The position numbers and the translations under genes are program-made. The notes under the pieces were generated by a model. It did not search any database and was not told the origin of the DNA. It was given only the letters and a program-made list of their open reading frames with translations. A stretch of 64,000 bases of DNA from Trichomonas vaginalis G3 (Eukaryota; Parabasalia; Trichomonadida; Trichomonadidae), in the NCBI RefSeq assembly GCF_026262505.1, contig NC_067207.1, positions 12,492,082 through 12,556,081 on the forward strand, read 5' to 3'. Shown in pieces: positions 35,169 through 45,826 of this stretch (position 1 is its first letter; every line of letters starts with the position of its first letter).

Positions 35169-36746
35169 ATGCCTCCAAAACTTCATCAACTTCAGAGTTT
35201 ATTAGCACATGACGGAAACGTAAAATGCGTATCAATAGGTGAAAAGACAGGCCAAATTTATGTTTCTGGTGGAGAGGACTGCAATGTTAATCTCTGGCAA
35301 ATTGGAAATTCAAATCCCAAAGTCTGCTTTGGGCCTTTTCAATCACAAATAACAGCATTGAAACTTGACAAGGAAGAAGAACGACTTCTTATTGGAATTG
35401 CCCAAGGATCTATACTTCTTTACGATCTAAATGATAATAGATGCCTTGCAACGTGGTCTCAAAACAGAGGAGAGATCACGTCGCTTGCATTTTCACCAGT
35501 TAATCCAGAAATTATACTTGCTACTGATAGAACAGGAAAATTTAACGTTTTATCAACAAATTCAAGAAAACCGCTTCAAATTTACAATCATCATACAGGG
35601 TCCATAAATACAGTTGCTATATCACCCAACGGAGTGTTTGCTGCAACCGGTGGCGACGATCATCTTATTAACGTTTATGATTTATCGAAAGGCAAGAAAG
35701 TTGTTACACTCGATGGAAATATGGATGCAGTATATTCCATATGCTTCCATCCAACCTTGAATATGATCGTTTCTGCAGGTGCTGACAGAAGTTTACATTT
35801 TTTCGACATAGATTCATTCGAAGAGCTAATGAACGACATGAATCCCGATTCAGCACCAGTAGATGCTGTTAGATTCCATTCATCAGGCTCAGTTATCATT
35901 ACATGTTCTTCAGATTATCTTAAATTCGTTTCTCTTCAACCATTAAAGATACAAGACCTATTTACAATTGCCCTAGAAACTATACGCGACATCTCAGTCT
36001 CAATGGCTGGCATTACAATTGCTTCTTCCGTTGGATCAAAATTAAATATCCACAGAACGAAGCTTGAGTTCTTCAAACCCTTCAAGAACTCACCAGTATC
36101 CCTTACTCCAGAGATTGATAACATCAGCCATCAAGTAAGTCAAACTCCTCCAAGAGTTGAAATTCCAAATCAGCTTCCAATACCAACAAGGAACAGAGTT
36201 GGCAGCGAATCGAATGCTCAAACACCACATAAGCGTTCTCAGCGCCAAAGAATGAGTTTTGGCGAAAATCCAGTTTTCAAAGAATTTCGTGCCCGTAGAC
36301 AGATATTTATGACCAAGATGAACGACAGATACTCCAGGATGACACGTATCAACGAGTTCATTGGCAAGAAAGGCCTCTCCAGGATGTTAGAATACTCAGC
36401 AAAAACAGGAGACATGGGCGCAGAAATTCTCACGATTTTGAGGATGAAACCTGAAGTTATTCGATTCTACCATGGTGTATTGATGATGCAGATTGTGGAG
36501 AAGATAATGACTGCCGAGAAGGACCTTGCAATTGCTACAACAGAGACAATGCTACAAACTTTTGGAAGACAAGTTTTAGACGAACTCCAAAATAAAAATG
36601 GAGAAAGATATTCACATGCAAAGAAGTTTGCGGACTCTTTCAAGTGCATTGCGCCATTCTTGAAGTCAATATCTATAAGCCAGTCTGGTTCTGCTCAAAC
36701 AGCTGCTGATATTTTGGATGAATGGCAAATTTTGTTGAAATTTTGA
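35169..36746 (+). CDS. Katanin p80 (WD40 + con80) subunit
   Basis: A 525-residue protein. Residues 1 to about 290 are WD40 repeats (VYVSGGEDCNVNLW-type strands, GH/GD and WD-like ends such as NVYDLS and HFFDID), forming a beta-propeller. A Pro/Ser/Arg-rich linker (about 300-360) follows, then a helical C-terminal domain (about 370-525, RMTRINEFIGKKGLSRMLEY... VLDEL) matching the katanin con80 domain that binds the p60 AAA ATPase. Katanin severs microtubules at basal bodies and flagella, relevant in a flagellate. ATG 35169 is in context; single exon. If not p80 itself, a close con80 family member. Confidence 0.85.
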   Translation: MPPKLHQLQSLLAHDGNVKCVSIGEKTGQIYVSGGEDCNVNLWQIGNSNPKVCFGPFQSQITALKLDKEEERLLIGIAQGSILLYDLNDNRCLATWSQNRGEITSLAFSPVNPEIILATDRTGKFNVLSTNSRKPLQIYNHHTGSINTVAISPNGVFAATGGDDHLINVYDLSKGKKVVTLDGNMDAVYSICFHPTLNMIVSAGADRSLHFFDIDSFEELMNDMNPDSAPVDAVRFHSSGSVIITCSSDYLKFVSLQPLKIQDLFTIALETIRDISVSMAGITIASSVGSKLNIHRTKLEFFKPFKNSPVSLTPEIDNISHQVSQTPPRVEIPNQLPIPTRNRVGSESNAQTPHKRSQRQRMSFGENPVFKEFRARRQIFMTKMNDRYSRMTRINEFIGKKGLSRMLEYSAKTGDMGAEILTILRMKPEVIRFYHGVLMMQIVEKIMTAEKDLAIATTETMLQTFGRQVLDELQNKNGERYSHAKKFADSFKCIAPFLKSISISQSGSAQTAADILDEWQILLKF

Positions 36747-37165
36747 AATATTATTATATTTTTGTTTGTATATTATTATAAATATGATTTAATCTATCCT
36801 TTAAAATACAATCTATAATTTAATCTCCAGATTTGTGAATTCAGGCGTCGTATAACTACATTGGTTTAATTTTGATATTAGGCAAATTCTTATAAGAATA
36901 TAATCGTTATATAAAATGATCAATATTGATTTATTTTCGAGATATTTTTAATATCTTTATAATAAAATCATCAAATGATCATTAAATTCATAACATCATT
37001 GTATCACTAGGATTTATTCTATGATCCAAAATTTCAAGTGTAAATAATAATTATTTCAGCATGTTTTTCAAAAATCTCCCTTTTTCGCGATCTCAACAAA
37101 ATCCAATAATTTGAGAAGTTTACACGGAATATAATTTGGATAAAATAAAATTCAAAACCGAAAAA
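36747..37165. other. Intergenic, nothing recognised
   Basis: AT-rich spacer. The next frame opens at a TTG (37136); its first ATG is 37166. Confidence 0.45.
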
Positions 37166-38296
37166 ATGAATGATTTGAACTCTTCTTTGATATCATGGCT
37201 TAAATTAACAGGAAAAATAGAAGATGTTAATGATGCTTTCCAGGAATTTGTTGATTACTATCCTCTAATTGAAGCATTTCATGAATTATTTCCGGAAATA
37301 GAACTTGACGAAGATAATGAAGCAGCATCATTCATGAAATATCTTGTAGATAATAGACCATCAAGCTTTTTGCCAGAACATGATTTTGATTATCAAAATT
37401 TCATTGATTGTGATTATGATTTATTCGAAGACATAGTTAAGCAAATATTATGGATGATGAAGGATAGGAAACCAGCAATACTCCAAGACCAAATCAATAA
37501 ATTGCTCTCATTTCAACAAGAAGATTTACTTCGATTCTTAAAGTCATCAAATTCATCAGAAGAAAAGGAAATTCATATAAGTAGCATTAGAGATTATTGC
37601 AGATCACTTGATAAGAAAATAGAAATCGAAGAATCTAAAAATTATTTGAAACAAACAATTACTGATCTTGAAAAGAAAATCTCAGAACGAGAAGGCAACC
37701 TAAATAAAGAAAAATCGATAGAAGTTACAGAACACCACCAAAAATCTGAAGAAATTAAAAATAAAAATGTTGAATTACAAAAAGAAATCCAAAAATTACG
37801 CCTTGACGTAGATAAAGAGACAAATGAGCATAAAAATAACGATAACATGCATATAACTCGAATGAACAACGCATTATCCGAAAAAACAGAACTTACTCGA
37901 AAAATTGAACAAATGTCTCAAACTAAACAAGATGAGATAAAGTTAGATAGTGAATACCGTGCTATTTCCAAAGTATTGAACGCATCTCTTGAGCAATTAA
38001 CCGAAATTCAAAATCAAAAAGAGATTTTAGCCAAAGATTATGAAGGAGAGAAACAGAAAATTGACGATTACCATGAAAAAATTAATAATTTGAACAAAAA
38101 GATTCAAGATTTGAATGACAAGATCCAAAATAACAAAAAGACTTTAGAAACCGAACTTTATCATGGAGAAACTTCAAAAATGTTGAATTATTTGACCGAG
38201 CAGAGAAATCTCAGAGATTCTCTACTTGAAAAGCTGAAAGTACTTAGAAATCAGCTCACAACAAGCTACGGAGAAGTTAGTATTATAAATAAGTAA
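37166..38296 (+). CDS. Helical-head plus coiled-coil protein (376 aa)
   Basis: From ATG 37166 (MNDLNSSLISWLKLTG). The first ~130 residues form a predicted helical domain starting with a SLISWL motif reminiscent of the divergent calponin-homology heads of Hook-type adaptors. The rest (about 140-370) is continuous coiled coil rich in Lys/Glu/Gln/Asn. Such head-plus-coil proteins link cargo or kinetochores to microtubules, but I cannot prove the CH fold from sequence alone. No membrane segment. Single exon. Confidence 0.75.
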   Translation: MNDLNSSLISWLKLTGKIEDVNDAFQEFVDYYPLIEAFHELFPEIELDEDNEAASFMKYLVDNRPSSFLPEHDFDYQNFIDCDYDLFEDIVKQILWMMKDRKPAILQDQINKLLSFQQEDLLRFLKSSNSSEEKEIHISSIRDYCRSLDKKIEIEESKNYLKQTITDLEKKISEREGNLNKEKSIEVTEHHQKSEEIKNKNVELQKEIQKLRLDVDKETNEHKNNDNMHITRMNNALSEKTELTRKIEQMSQTKQDEIKLDSEYRAISKVLNASLEQLTEIQNQKEILAKDYEGEKQKIDDYHEKINNLNKKIQDLNDKIQNNKKTLETELYHGETSKMLNYLTEQRNLRDSLLEKLKVLRNQLTTSYGEVSIINK

Positions 38297-38532
38297 ATTA
38301 TTTCATTTGTTGTTTATAAAATAATTTTATCACCAAAATTATCTCAATTTTTTATAACAAAATGATATTATCTGTTGTAATGAATCAAATAAAAACAGCA
38401 ATGTTCGCTCATTTTTGATTTTGTAATAGAGTATAGTATAAATTTTACAAATTTATAACGAAAATAATATAAGACAAATATACAGAAAGAGTAAATCGCT
38501 GTGACTTCTTGAAAATAGGTAGATTAAATATT
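38297..38532. other. Convergent intergenic region
   Basis: Short AT-rich spacer between the coiled-coil gene and the small charged gene on the opposite strand. Confidence 0.5.
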
Positions 38533-38910
38533 CTATTCGGCATCTTGAGTTTTGAGATTGAAAAATAAGTTTTTAACCATCTTGGACTGCTTTGCCGGGA
38601 CATCTTTACGTATTGGCTTTGCAATTTCAAGTACTTCTTGCCATCCTCCAATTAAATCATCATCATCTATCTTTTTTTCAGGAACGTATGTCTTTGTAAG
38701 CTGAGATTTCTTTGCATCCTGTTCTGCTTTTAAGTTTTTATAAAATTCTTCTCTCTCTTTTTCAGCTTTTGCTTTCATTGCTTCGAATTCTTGTTTTTCG
38801 CGTTCTTCTTCCTCCTGGATCTTTTTCATTCTTTCTATCATCCATGGAGGCATCTCTTTACTTTCCTCTTCTTCGTGAGGACTCTCCTCTTCCTCATGAG
38901 GATTATCCAT
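38533..38910 (-). CDS. Small charged coiled-coil protein (125 aa)
   Basis: The open frame is 192 codons from 39111, but it overlaps the TBC gene on the other strand. The likely start is ATG 38910 (MDNPHEEEESPHEEEESKEM), which has a TCACGT initiator upstream. The protein has a duplicated PHEEEES unit, a Glu/Lys single alpha-helix or coil (about 25-70), and a C-terminus with IDDDDLIGGWQEVLEIAKP. No family recognised. It shares a 35-bp divergent spacer with the TBC gene. Confidence 0.7.
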   Translation of the reverse strand: MDNPHEEEESPHEEEESKEMPPWMIERMKKIQEEEEREKQEFEAMKAKAEKEREEFYKNLKAEQDAKKSQLTKTYVPEKKIDDDDLIGGWQEVLEIAKPIRKDVPAKQSKMVKNLFFNLKTQDAE

Positions 38911-38945
38911 AACTTTAGGAACGTGACACACAAAAAAGGTGACGA
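38911..38945. promoter_or_regulatory. 35-bp divergent promoter
   Basis: Only 35 bases separate the two start codons (38910 minus, 38946 plus). Transcription starts for both genes must lie here or inside the genes. A TCA initiator is clear only for the minus-strand gene. Confidence 0.5.
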
Positions 38946-40037
38946 ATGCGGAACTTTCCAACAGTTTCAGAGGGAAGTCCTGAATTTCGAATCCTTCCTT
39001 TGATGCAACCCATCGAGGATGATACAATACAGATCGATAAAATACGTTCTTTAACTCATTCCGGATTAAATGGAGCACCTCCAGAAGATCGCGCTCTTTC
39101 TTGGCTAGCATTAATAGGATTGTATCCTATGCATGCTAGAGAATGGCCTGATATCAGGTCAGAGCTAAATCAAGTATATAGATCTTATATTGCCGAATTT
39201 AAATTAGAAGAGTGGCATAACAAAAGCATTCAAGTACATTGCACTAAAGATGTATTTGACGTTGACGATAAGTCACTTATGGATATTGTTCATAAAGATG
39301 TTGTTAGAACGGCAAAACATATATTTATGCTCCCTCCATGCCCTCTCCAGGGTGAACCTGATGATGGGTCAATGCTTGTTTTATATTCCGTCCATATACG
39401 CCGTTTAGAAAGAATATTGTACATTTTAGGAAAAGTTTATCGACCTTTTGGATATATGCAAGGATTTAACGAACTTATTATGCCATTTTATACAGTTTTC
39501 TATTCATCAAAATCAATATTTCACGATGATATCGAAGTTGAAGCTTTATCTTTTAATTGCTTGCTGCGCTTACTCGGACAAACTAATCTTATTGAATTAT
39601 TCATGACAATGAACAAATCAGAAAATTTACTCGCAAGATTAAGTTTGTTTAATAAAGTTTTAGAAAGTAAGATTCCAGAAATCAACAAACACTTGAAGCA
39701 ACAGGATATCTATCCACTTCTTTATGCATTTAAATGGTTCTGTCTTCTATTTTGCCAGAATCATGAGATGCCAGTTATTCACGAAATTTGGGATTCATTA
39801 CTGACTCATTTTGACAGACTTATTGACTTTGCTTTTTACATCGGCGCCGCAGAAATGAAAATGGTCGAAAATCAAATTTTGAGTTCTCAATTTAGTGATA
39901 CGCTTCAAATCTTGCAGAACATACATATAAATGATATATATTCAGTACTTAGCATCGCAAATAAATGGTGGCATGATGATACAAAGCCTCATATGCTCAA
40001 TTCACTTAAAGGAGCAATTAAATCCTTTATGCATTAA
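38946..40037 (+). CDS. TBC-domain Rab GTPase-activating protein
   Basis: A 363-residue protein that is almost entirely a TBC domain, the catalytic unit that speeds GTP hydrolysis by Rab proteins in membrane traffic. GAPPEDRALSWLALIG (about residues 43-58) is the opening motif. IVHKDVVRT supplies the arginine finger and GYMQGFNEL the glutamine finger. WFCLLFCQNHEMP and EIWDSLL are the later conserved helices. The dual-finger residues are intact, so it should be active. M20 is an alternative start. Divergent from the 125-aa gene. Confidence 0.9.
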   Translation: MRNFPTVSEGSPEFRILPLMQPIEDDTIQIDKIRSLTHSGLNGAPPEDRALSWLALIGLYPMHAREWPDIRSELNQVYRSYIAEFKLEEWHNKSIQVHCTKDVFDVDDKSLMDIVHKDVVRTAKHIFMLPPCPLQGEPDDGSMLVLYSVHIRRLERILYILGKVYRPFGYMQGFNELIMPFYTVFYSSKSIFHDDIEVEALSFNCLLRLLGQTNLIELFMTMNKSENLLARLSLFNKVLESKIPEINKHLKQQDIYPLLYAFKWFCLLFCQNHEMPVIHEIWDSLLTHFDRLIDFAFYIGAAEMKMVENQILSSQFSDTLQILQNIHINDIYSVLSIANKWWHDDTKPHMLNSLKGAIKSFMH

Positions 40038-40896
40038 TTGCCTAATGCCATATTACAACAAGAAAGCTATACATTCCATTTTGTTGTTTATTTTTCTTAA
40101 AAATACATTTTCCGATCAATTACACTTTGAATTCATGCTCATTGGAGCAAATAGATATCAATCTTACACTATTTTAAGCAATTGTCAAAAATCGGTTCTA
40201 TCGATTAACATGTAACTTTCATATTAGCTGAACAACGAATGATTAGCTATCTACTATCAATGCAAATAATAAATGCATTGTAAAAAACATATTTAAGATC
40301 AATTTAATCAATAATTTTCTTAACACAATTATTTCATTAGATAATTGTGGCTGCATCAATATGTATGTATCGTACTAGACTTATATCCATTGTAATGCTA
40401 ATTTTAAGGCAAATTCCGAAAAATGAGTAATATCGCTTAAAAGATGACCGAATTAAAGATATGGCAACAGATAATTCTAAATAACAACTTTCAACCATTG
40501 AAATGAGTTCAATAGGGAAAAATGTTGTGGATTATTGAAATTACAATGCTTCAAATCAAAATCCTGGTATAATCAAAATATGCATTGAGTCATTTATTTA
40601 AATTTTGAATTCCATTACGGTGGCTTTCCATTTTTTTGCGGTTACATCATGAATAAAATTTTTTAATCGTTTTTATATTGACTTTTGATGAAAATTTGCA
40701 TGTTAAATAGAAAACACTATCATTACAAATCATCCGATGACACTTTTTATCGGTAATTATTTTGCTTTTACATTGCATTAAATTTATAATAACACCCAAA
40801 ATTTGAATTATATTTTTTTTGATAAAATTTCACACATTGAATTCATATCGGGCGAAAATTCAATTTTGAGAGTTAAATTTTAGATCATAATTATCA
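40038..40896. other. Intergenic, nothing recognised
   Basis: About 860 bases of AT-rich DNA without a credible gene. TCATAATTATCA just before ATG 40897 provides two candidate initiators for the SCAMP gene. Confidence 0.5.
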
Positions 40897-41907
40897 ATGA
40901 CGAATCCTTTCGAAACCATTGATGATGATTATAATCCATTCGTAAATGATAACGCACCAGCTACCACACCAGTTTCAACTCCAGCACCAGCTCCAGCTCA
41001 AGCACCTCCACCACAACAACCAACATACACTCCTCCTAAGACAGAAACAAGCGATAGTAAGCCACAGAAGTCATCAAAGAAGGAACCATCATTCATACCA
41101 TTTCCTGGCAGCGTAATGAAGGATAGCGCTACAGGATTTAGCTTATCCGAAAAAGATTTAGATGAAAGAGAAAGAGCATTAGCTGAAAAAGAACAGAAAA
41201 TTGCACAGAGAGAACGTGAGATAGAGGAGGCGAAGGCAAATGGAACTTATAACCATCTCAATCCACATAAAAGAAACTTCCCAATAATTCTCAACTGGTA
41301 CAAGTACTATCCAGATGAAGACATACCAAAAGATGCACAGCAGTTGGTCAAATTTAATATGTGGACCCAATATTTAGGCGCAATTCTTTTAGCTCTCAAC
41401 TTTTTAGGATGTCTCTTCTTATTAGCCGCTGGCGAGAAAGTCAAGTCACCATCCGCTAGTATATTATTCAGTGCTATATATCTCATCATCATGGTACCTA
41501 TTTGCCTTGATATTATCTTTATGGTTTTGTATAATTCACTCAAAGAGCAGAAAGGCTTGAAGTTCATTGGCTATCTTATCGGTTTCGGCGTATACTTAAT
41601 ATTCATAGCATTCCTCGCCATCGGAGCATTTGAATATGGCTCAGTTGGCTGGGTTATTTCAATCAATGTTCTCACAGGCGAGACAGGAAAGTGGGTTGGT
41701 GGATATGGCATCGTATGGTCAATAGCCGCAACAGCATTCGTTGTTATTTGCGGTTGGCTCTGGTACAAAGCTTACAAATATTACAAGAGTGGCTCATTAA
41801 GTACCAAAGCATTTACAGAAGCTGCTGCACTTGCTACAGACTATGCCCGTGAGCATCCAGAACAAGTTGCTTCAGCTGTTTCTACTACATCTAATAATAC
41901 TGATTAA
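40897..41907 (+). CDS. Secretory carrier membrane protein (SCAMP)
   Basis: A 336-residue protein with full SCAMP layout. Two NPF motifs (residues 3-5 and 13-15) that bind EH-domain proteins come first, then a Pro/Ala/Gln-rich linker and a coiled coil (about 85-112). Next are the NFPIILNWYKYYPDEDIP segment typical of SCAMPs before the first membrane helix, four membrane helices (about 152-280), and a cytosolic tail. SCAMPs recycle in post-Golgi and endocytic membranes. Stop is TAAA. Assignment rests on the order of these features and is strong. Confidence 0.9.
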   Translation: MTNPFETIDDDYNPFVNDNAPATTPVSTPAPAPAQAPPPQQPTYTPPKTETSDSKPQKSSKKEPSFIPFPGSVMKDSATGFSLSEKDLDERERALAEKEQKIAQREREIEEAKANGTYNHLNPHKRNFPIILNWYKYYPDEDIPKDAQQLVKFNMWTQYLGAILLALNFLGCLFLLAAGEKVKSPSASILFSAIYLIIMVPICLDIIFMVLYNSLKEQKGLKFIGYLIGFGVYLIFIAFLAIGAFEYGSVGWVISINVLTGETGKWVGGYGIVWSIAATAFVVICGWLWYKAYKYYKSGSLSTKAFTEAAALATDYAREHPEQVASAVSTTSNNTD

Positions 41908-42118
41908 AAAAAAATAAAGAAGTTCTCTATTTATTTATTTAGATTTACGATTATTTTTTCAATGAAAAACGATAATTCTTTTTTACAAAAAAAAGCCGTT
42001 TTATTTTATCTTACAAAAAATATTTTACATAATTTAGAGACAACAAATAAAAATATATCGAAATCATCAATTCCTTGAAAAAAAACAGAACAAAAAAATT
42101 CATTTCATTTTTCTTCAA
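41908..42118. other. Intergenic with promoter
   Basis: AT-rich spacer with poly-A runs; TCATTT at 42105-42110 is a candidate initiator for the next gene. Confidence 0.45.
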
Positions 42119-44566
42119 ATGATTTCTCAAGACAATATAAATGATGATAAGACTCAGGAGCAATCTCATTCAATAACAATCCGTTTTCCTAATACAGAAT
42201 ACACCGAAATGAAAGTTCCCTTGAGAAATAAAGAAACAGTTTCAGATGTAAAAATTATGATTCAGAAATACTCAAAAATACCAGTTGACCAGATAGTATT
42301 GCGTTGCAATACTGAGATAATCCAAGATTCAACGGTTATTTCTAAACAATACGAGGATAAAGATTGGGATTGTCTTTTTGTACCAGAAATAGATGAAAAA
42401 TCAAAAGAGAATTATTACAACAATAATAGCACTGAGAACAAATATTCCAGATCAGTCGAATTTCTTGAAAAGCTCAATTATTCAAGAAATAGTATTGTTA
42501 ATGCACTTAAATCTTCGAATGGTGACTTGAATAAAGCTATACAGTTGCTGTCGGCCAAGCCCGTCTCTCCTCCAGTGTCTCCAGAAAATTCCGCCGACGA
42601 AGCACCGACAATAATTGATTCTTCATCTTCATCACCAAAAAGAATTACAAACCACCGCCAATATATTGATGGCAGCGAAAGTTCCGAAGATGAACAAGAA
42701 AAATCCAAAAAATCGAAGGATGAAAAATATAATCCAGAACAAAATACAAATACGAAGCCAAACAAACAAGGAAAACTCTCACATAAATCAAAACGTCAAG
42801 ATTCAAACGAAAAAATCAACACACAAATCGATGAAGAAAAAAAATCTCAATTAAACAATCGATTGCTACTAGCAGCTCAAGACATAATATCGCCATCAAA
42901 TACAAATACTGTCAAGACAGAAACAGACGAAAATTCCAACGATGAAGATATTCTCGATAAAGCTACGAATCCTCCACTTCTTCAGCATAGCAGCGCGGTT
43001 AAAAACGTTTCCTACGCAATTATTGATGTAGAAAACCACAAAACAACAGACTTTGTCCAAGGAGTTATCACAATTCAAAAACAAGGCGCAATTACTAAGA
43101 CAAGGAACTTCCTTGTTAACAGTCTTTACATAACTAAGCCAGAATTCAGCTTAATTTTGAAGATTCGCCAACAACCAGGATTACGTGATAAAATATTAAA
43201 CGAAAAATCGAAAATAATACGCGATTTAGTACTACTAAACAGACTACAGATTACGTTCATCAAATTGGTCGGTCTTATTAAAGGATGCGACTGTCATCCG
43301 GAAGAAGTCTTCAAACGGATCTCAGAAAACTGGGAACATATCACAACAGATGAACTAAAGATGATTATCAAGATCAGAGAAGATCCTTCTATACTTCCTC
43401 CCAAATTACAGGGATTTAATGTCGAAAACGACCCTGTAGACGTCGTAGATTCACAGTTTCCTATTGGAAATGACATAAAAAGCAAGTTCTGCGCTATAAT
43501 TGATACTAAAAACATCAATATGAACGAATTGATGAAAGCAACACATAAATTCGACCAATCTATAGCATACAAGACATGGTCTGGCTTTATTAACGATTCG
43601 CAGTACATTACTCAGCATGAACTTGAAGAAATCATGGAAATCAGAAAACATCCGGAAACATTACCAGAAGAATTAGTTCAGATGATATCAGTTAGCTCCG
43701 GAAATACACAGAACCTCATAGTTCTCGATCGTACTGAACATTCAGCTGCAGATATTGTCAAAAGAATCAGATCTGCAAATGGATCAGCAGATTCCATTTA
43801 TCATACCGTTTTTAATGATGTGCCAAGGATATCTGCAAACGAACTTCGCGTAATCCTTCACAAACGAAAAGATGAAGTGACCACTCAATTCGATACCCCT
43901 GAAGAACAAAATCCGCAGCCCCTCATGAAAACAAGAAAAACCGCAAAAACTTCGTATAAGAACATTATATCGTCCGAAAACAGCGACAGTGAGAACGACT
44001 CATCCTTCAAGGATAGTCCAAGCGGCTCTGCTTCATCAGGATCAGCTTCTTCAGCTGAATCTGATGGAGATGCGGAAGAAAATGTTCAAAATCAGATCCA
44101 CATAACAACGAGGAGACAGTCCGCTGCACAGGCAAAGCAATTAGAGTCAGAAAGTTCTTCTTCTGACGATGATGATTCCGGTAATTTCAAAGATCCGTCA
44201 TTTAGTACTAAAACTAAGACTAAAAGAGGATCGAGCAAGATGAGGACAAGGAAGAGTGATAATGCAAAGCACAAGGAACAACAATTGAAGAGATCTCATA
44301 CTCCAATCAAAGTTACATCGGAATATTCTGAAGATGAACAGCAAGAAAGCAAGGAACAGACAGAGAATAAACAGGAACAAGAGATTGCTAAGCCACACGT
44401 TGACTATTCTCAGAAAGAAGTTGAAGATTTCACTCAGAGATTAAGAGAACTCGTTGTGACCAAAGAAATCGCAGAAGATTTAATGCAAAGATCAAATAAT
44501 AACCCAGGATGGGCTATGGTATCATTCTTGTTTGAGATCTCACAGAAAGCGGGTAAGAAGGTTTAA
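42119..44566 (+). CDS. Ubiquitin-like/UBA protein with four novel repeats (815 aa)
   Basis: Residues about 17-90 look like a ubiquitin-like fold (SITIRFPNTEYTEMKVPL... VSDVKIMIQKYSKIPVDQIVL). Residues 108-146 resemble a UBA domain (FLEKLNYSRNSIVNALKSSNGDLNKAIQLL). After a charged linker, residues about 298-586 hold four copies of a 60-75-residue unit. Each ends I[TS]xx[EQ][EF]Lxxx[IL]-type: ITKPEFSLILKIRQQP, ITTDELKMIIKIREDP, ITQHELEEIMEIRKHP, ISANELRVILHKRKDE. A Ser/Asp/Glu tract, a basic patch and a C-terminal UBA-like helical segment (about 770-812) follow. UBL+UBA proteins shuttle ubiquitinated cargo to the proteasome; the repeats are unknown to me. Domain calls are by eye. Confidence 0.75.
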   Translation: MISQDNINDDKTQEQSHSITIRFPNTEYTEMKVPLRNKETVSDVKIMIQKYSKIPVDQIVLRCNTEIIQDSTVISKQYEDKDWDCLFVPEIDEKSKENYYNNNSTENKYSRSVEFLEKLNYSRNSIVNALKSSNGDLNKAIQLLSAKPVSPPVSPENSADEAPTIIDSSSSSPKRITNHRQYIDGSESSEDEQEKSKKSKDEKYNPEQNTNTKPNKQGKLSHKSKRQDSNEKINTQIDEEKKSQLNNRLLLAAQDIISPSNTNTVKTETDENSNDEDILDKATNPPLLQHSSAVKNVSYAIIDVENHKTTDFVQGVITIQKQGAITKTRNFLVNSLYITKPEFSLILKIRQQPGLRDKILNEKSKIIRDLVLLNRLQITFIKLVGLIKGCDCHPEEVFKRISENWEHITTDELKMIIKIREDPSILPPKLQGFNVENDPVDVVDSQFPIGNDIKSKFCAIIDTKNINMNELMKATHKFDQSIAYKTWSGFINDSQYITQHELEEIMEIRKHPETLPEELVQMISVSSGNTQNLIVLDRTEHSAADIVKRIRSANGSADSIYHTVFNDVPRISANELRVILHKRKDEVTTQFDTPEEQNPQPLMKTRKTAKTSYKNIISSENSDSENDSSFKDSPSGSASSGSASSAESDGDAEENVQNQIHITTRRQSAAQAKQLESESSSSDDDDSGNFKDPSFSTKTKTKRGSSKMRTRKSDNAKHKEQQLKRSHTPIKVTSEYSEDEQQESKEQTENKQEQEIAKPHVDYSQKEVEDFTQRLRELVVTKEIAEDLMQRSNNNPGWAMVSFLFEISQKAGKKV

Positions 44567-45826
44567 TCAAAAATGTTTTATCAATAAAATGTTTTATTTT
44601 TTTATTTAATTTATTATCTCTCAGCAAACAAATTTTTAAAATTTATTTGATTAAAATACCAAAGTTTTCTACAATTGTAGGAGTGAGCAGAGTGTCAATA
44701 GGTGTTGTTGAGCAGAAAGATATCAAATTATGCTTTAAACCTTTTCTCCTTATCTTCATCTTCAATAGACAGTACTTGTTTTCATAAACCTGCATTTATC
44801 TATATTCTAATCAGGTCTCCTAATGTTTCTCATGGTTTCTCTTGTAAATCCAGAACTTATGATAATTTTATGGCAGTCCCAACGGGAACCGCGGTAATTT
44901 ACCGAGGTTTCCGCACACCGGTTCCTTTTTTTAGGAATTTTTTAGATTAAAAAATATGCTTTGTAAATCATTTTTTGTAAATCGGCAAAAATTTGGAAAT
45001 ATTCTGACGACAATAAATCTGGGAATAGTATTTTAAATACGAGAACAACCTATTTAAAAGTGTTTCGCTCGATTTTGTATAATTTCAAATTTTCGCATAT
45101 AGCTTTCCGTGAATTACCGTGATTTTACCGCCACATCAATAGTTTACGACACTTTTCCGTAAATTGAGTAGTTTACTGCACTTTTTCCGTAAAATTGAGT
45201 TACGGGAATCCGTAAGATTACCGTACCTCACTTCTAGTTGAAAATAGCATTAGTATATAATAAATAGATATATTATTCATATTTTTGATTTTGAATTACG
45301 GAAAAAGTGAGTTCAGAACTTCCAATTATTATTTGATTAATTATGTTAAAAATACTATAAGGAATTAAAATACATAATGTTGAAATTTGAATTACGGAAA
45401 AAGTGAGGGTGAAAGTGAAGTGAAAAAGTAAGATATTTTTTGTTGAAATAATCATAGTTGTACAATTTTGAAACTATATGTAAAGCTATAAATTGAATAA
45501 ATTCAAAAACAAAAATTGTTTATTCTTATTAATAAATTTATATTAATCAATATTTGAACAACCCGTAATTAAAATTGAATTCCTCTTAAAATTTAATCCA
45601 TACGTTAATTTTTAATTTGCTCGGCGAATGCCGAGCTTCCCTACTTCTCTTGTCATTCCTTCAAAAACTCTAATCTCATCGCACTTACAAACATCATGAT
45701 TTGATGTATTGTCGAGAAATCTTAGACTTGTTTGTCATTTGATTATAGCATTTGAAAGTCATCTCGAAAATCGATTAACAAGACAATTTCCCAAACATCT
45801 ACATACAAGTAGATGATGGTAAACCC
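44567..45826. other. Repeat-bearing intergenic region
   Basis: No gene. Contains scattered TTACCG/TACGG words (44,880-45,235), a 21-base direct repeat starting TTGAATTACGGAAAAAGTGA at 45291 and 45387, and a GC hairpin GCTCGGC/GCCGAGC (45619-45625/45630-45636) beside a T-rich run. An 82-codon frame at 44702 opens at TTG and is rejected. Confidence 0.6.

Noticed and set aside
44702..44950. 82-codon plus-strand frame
   Set aside because: Opens at TTG in repeat-rich intergenic DNA.
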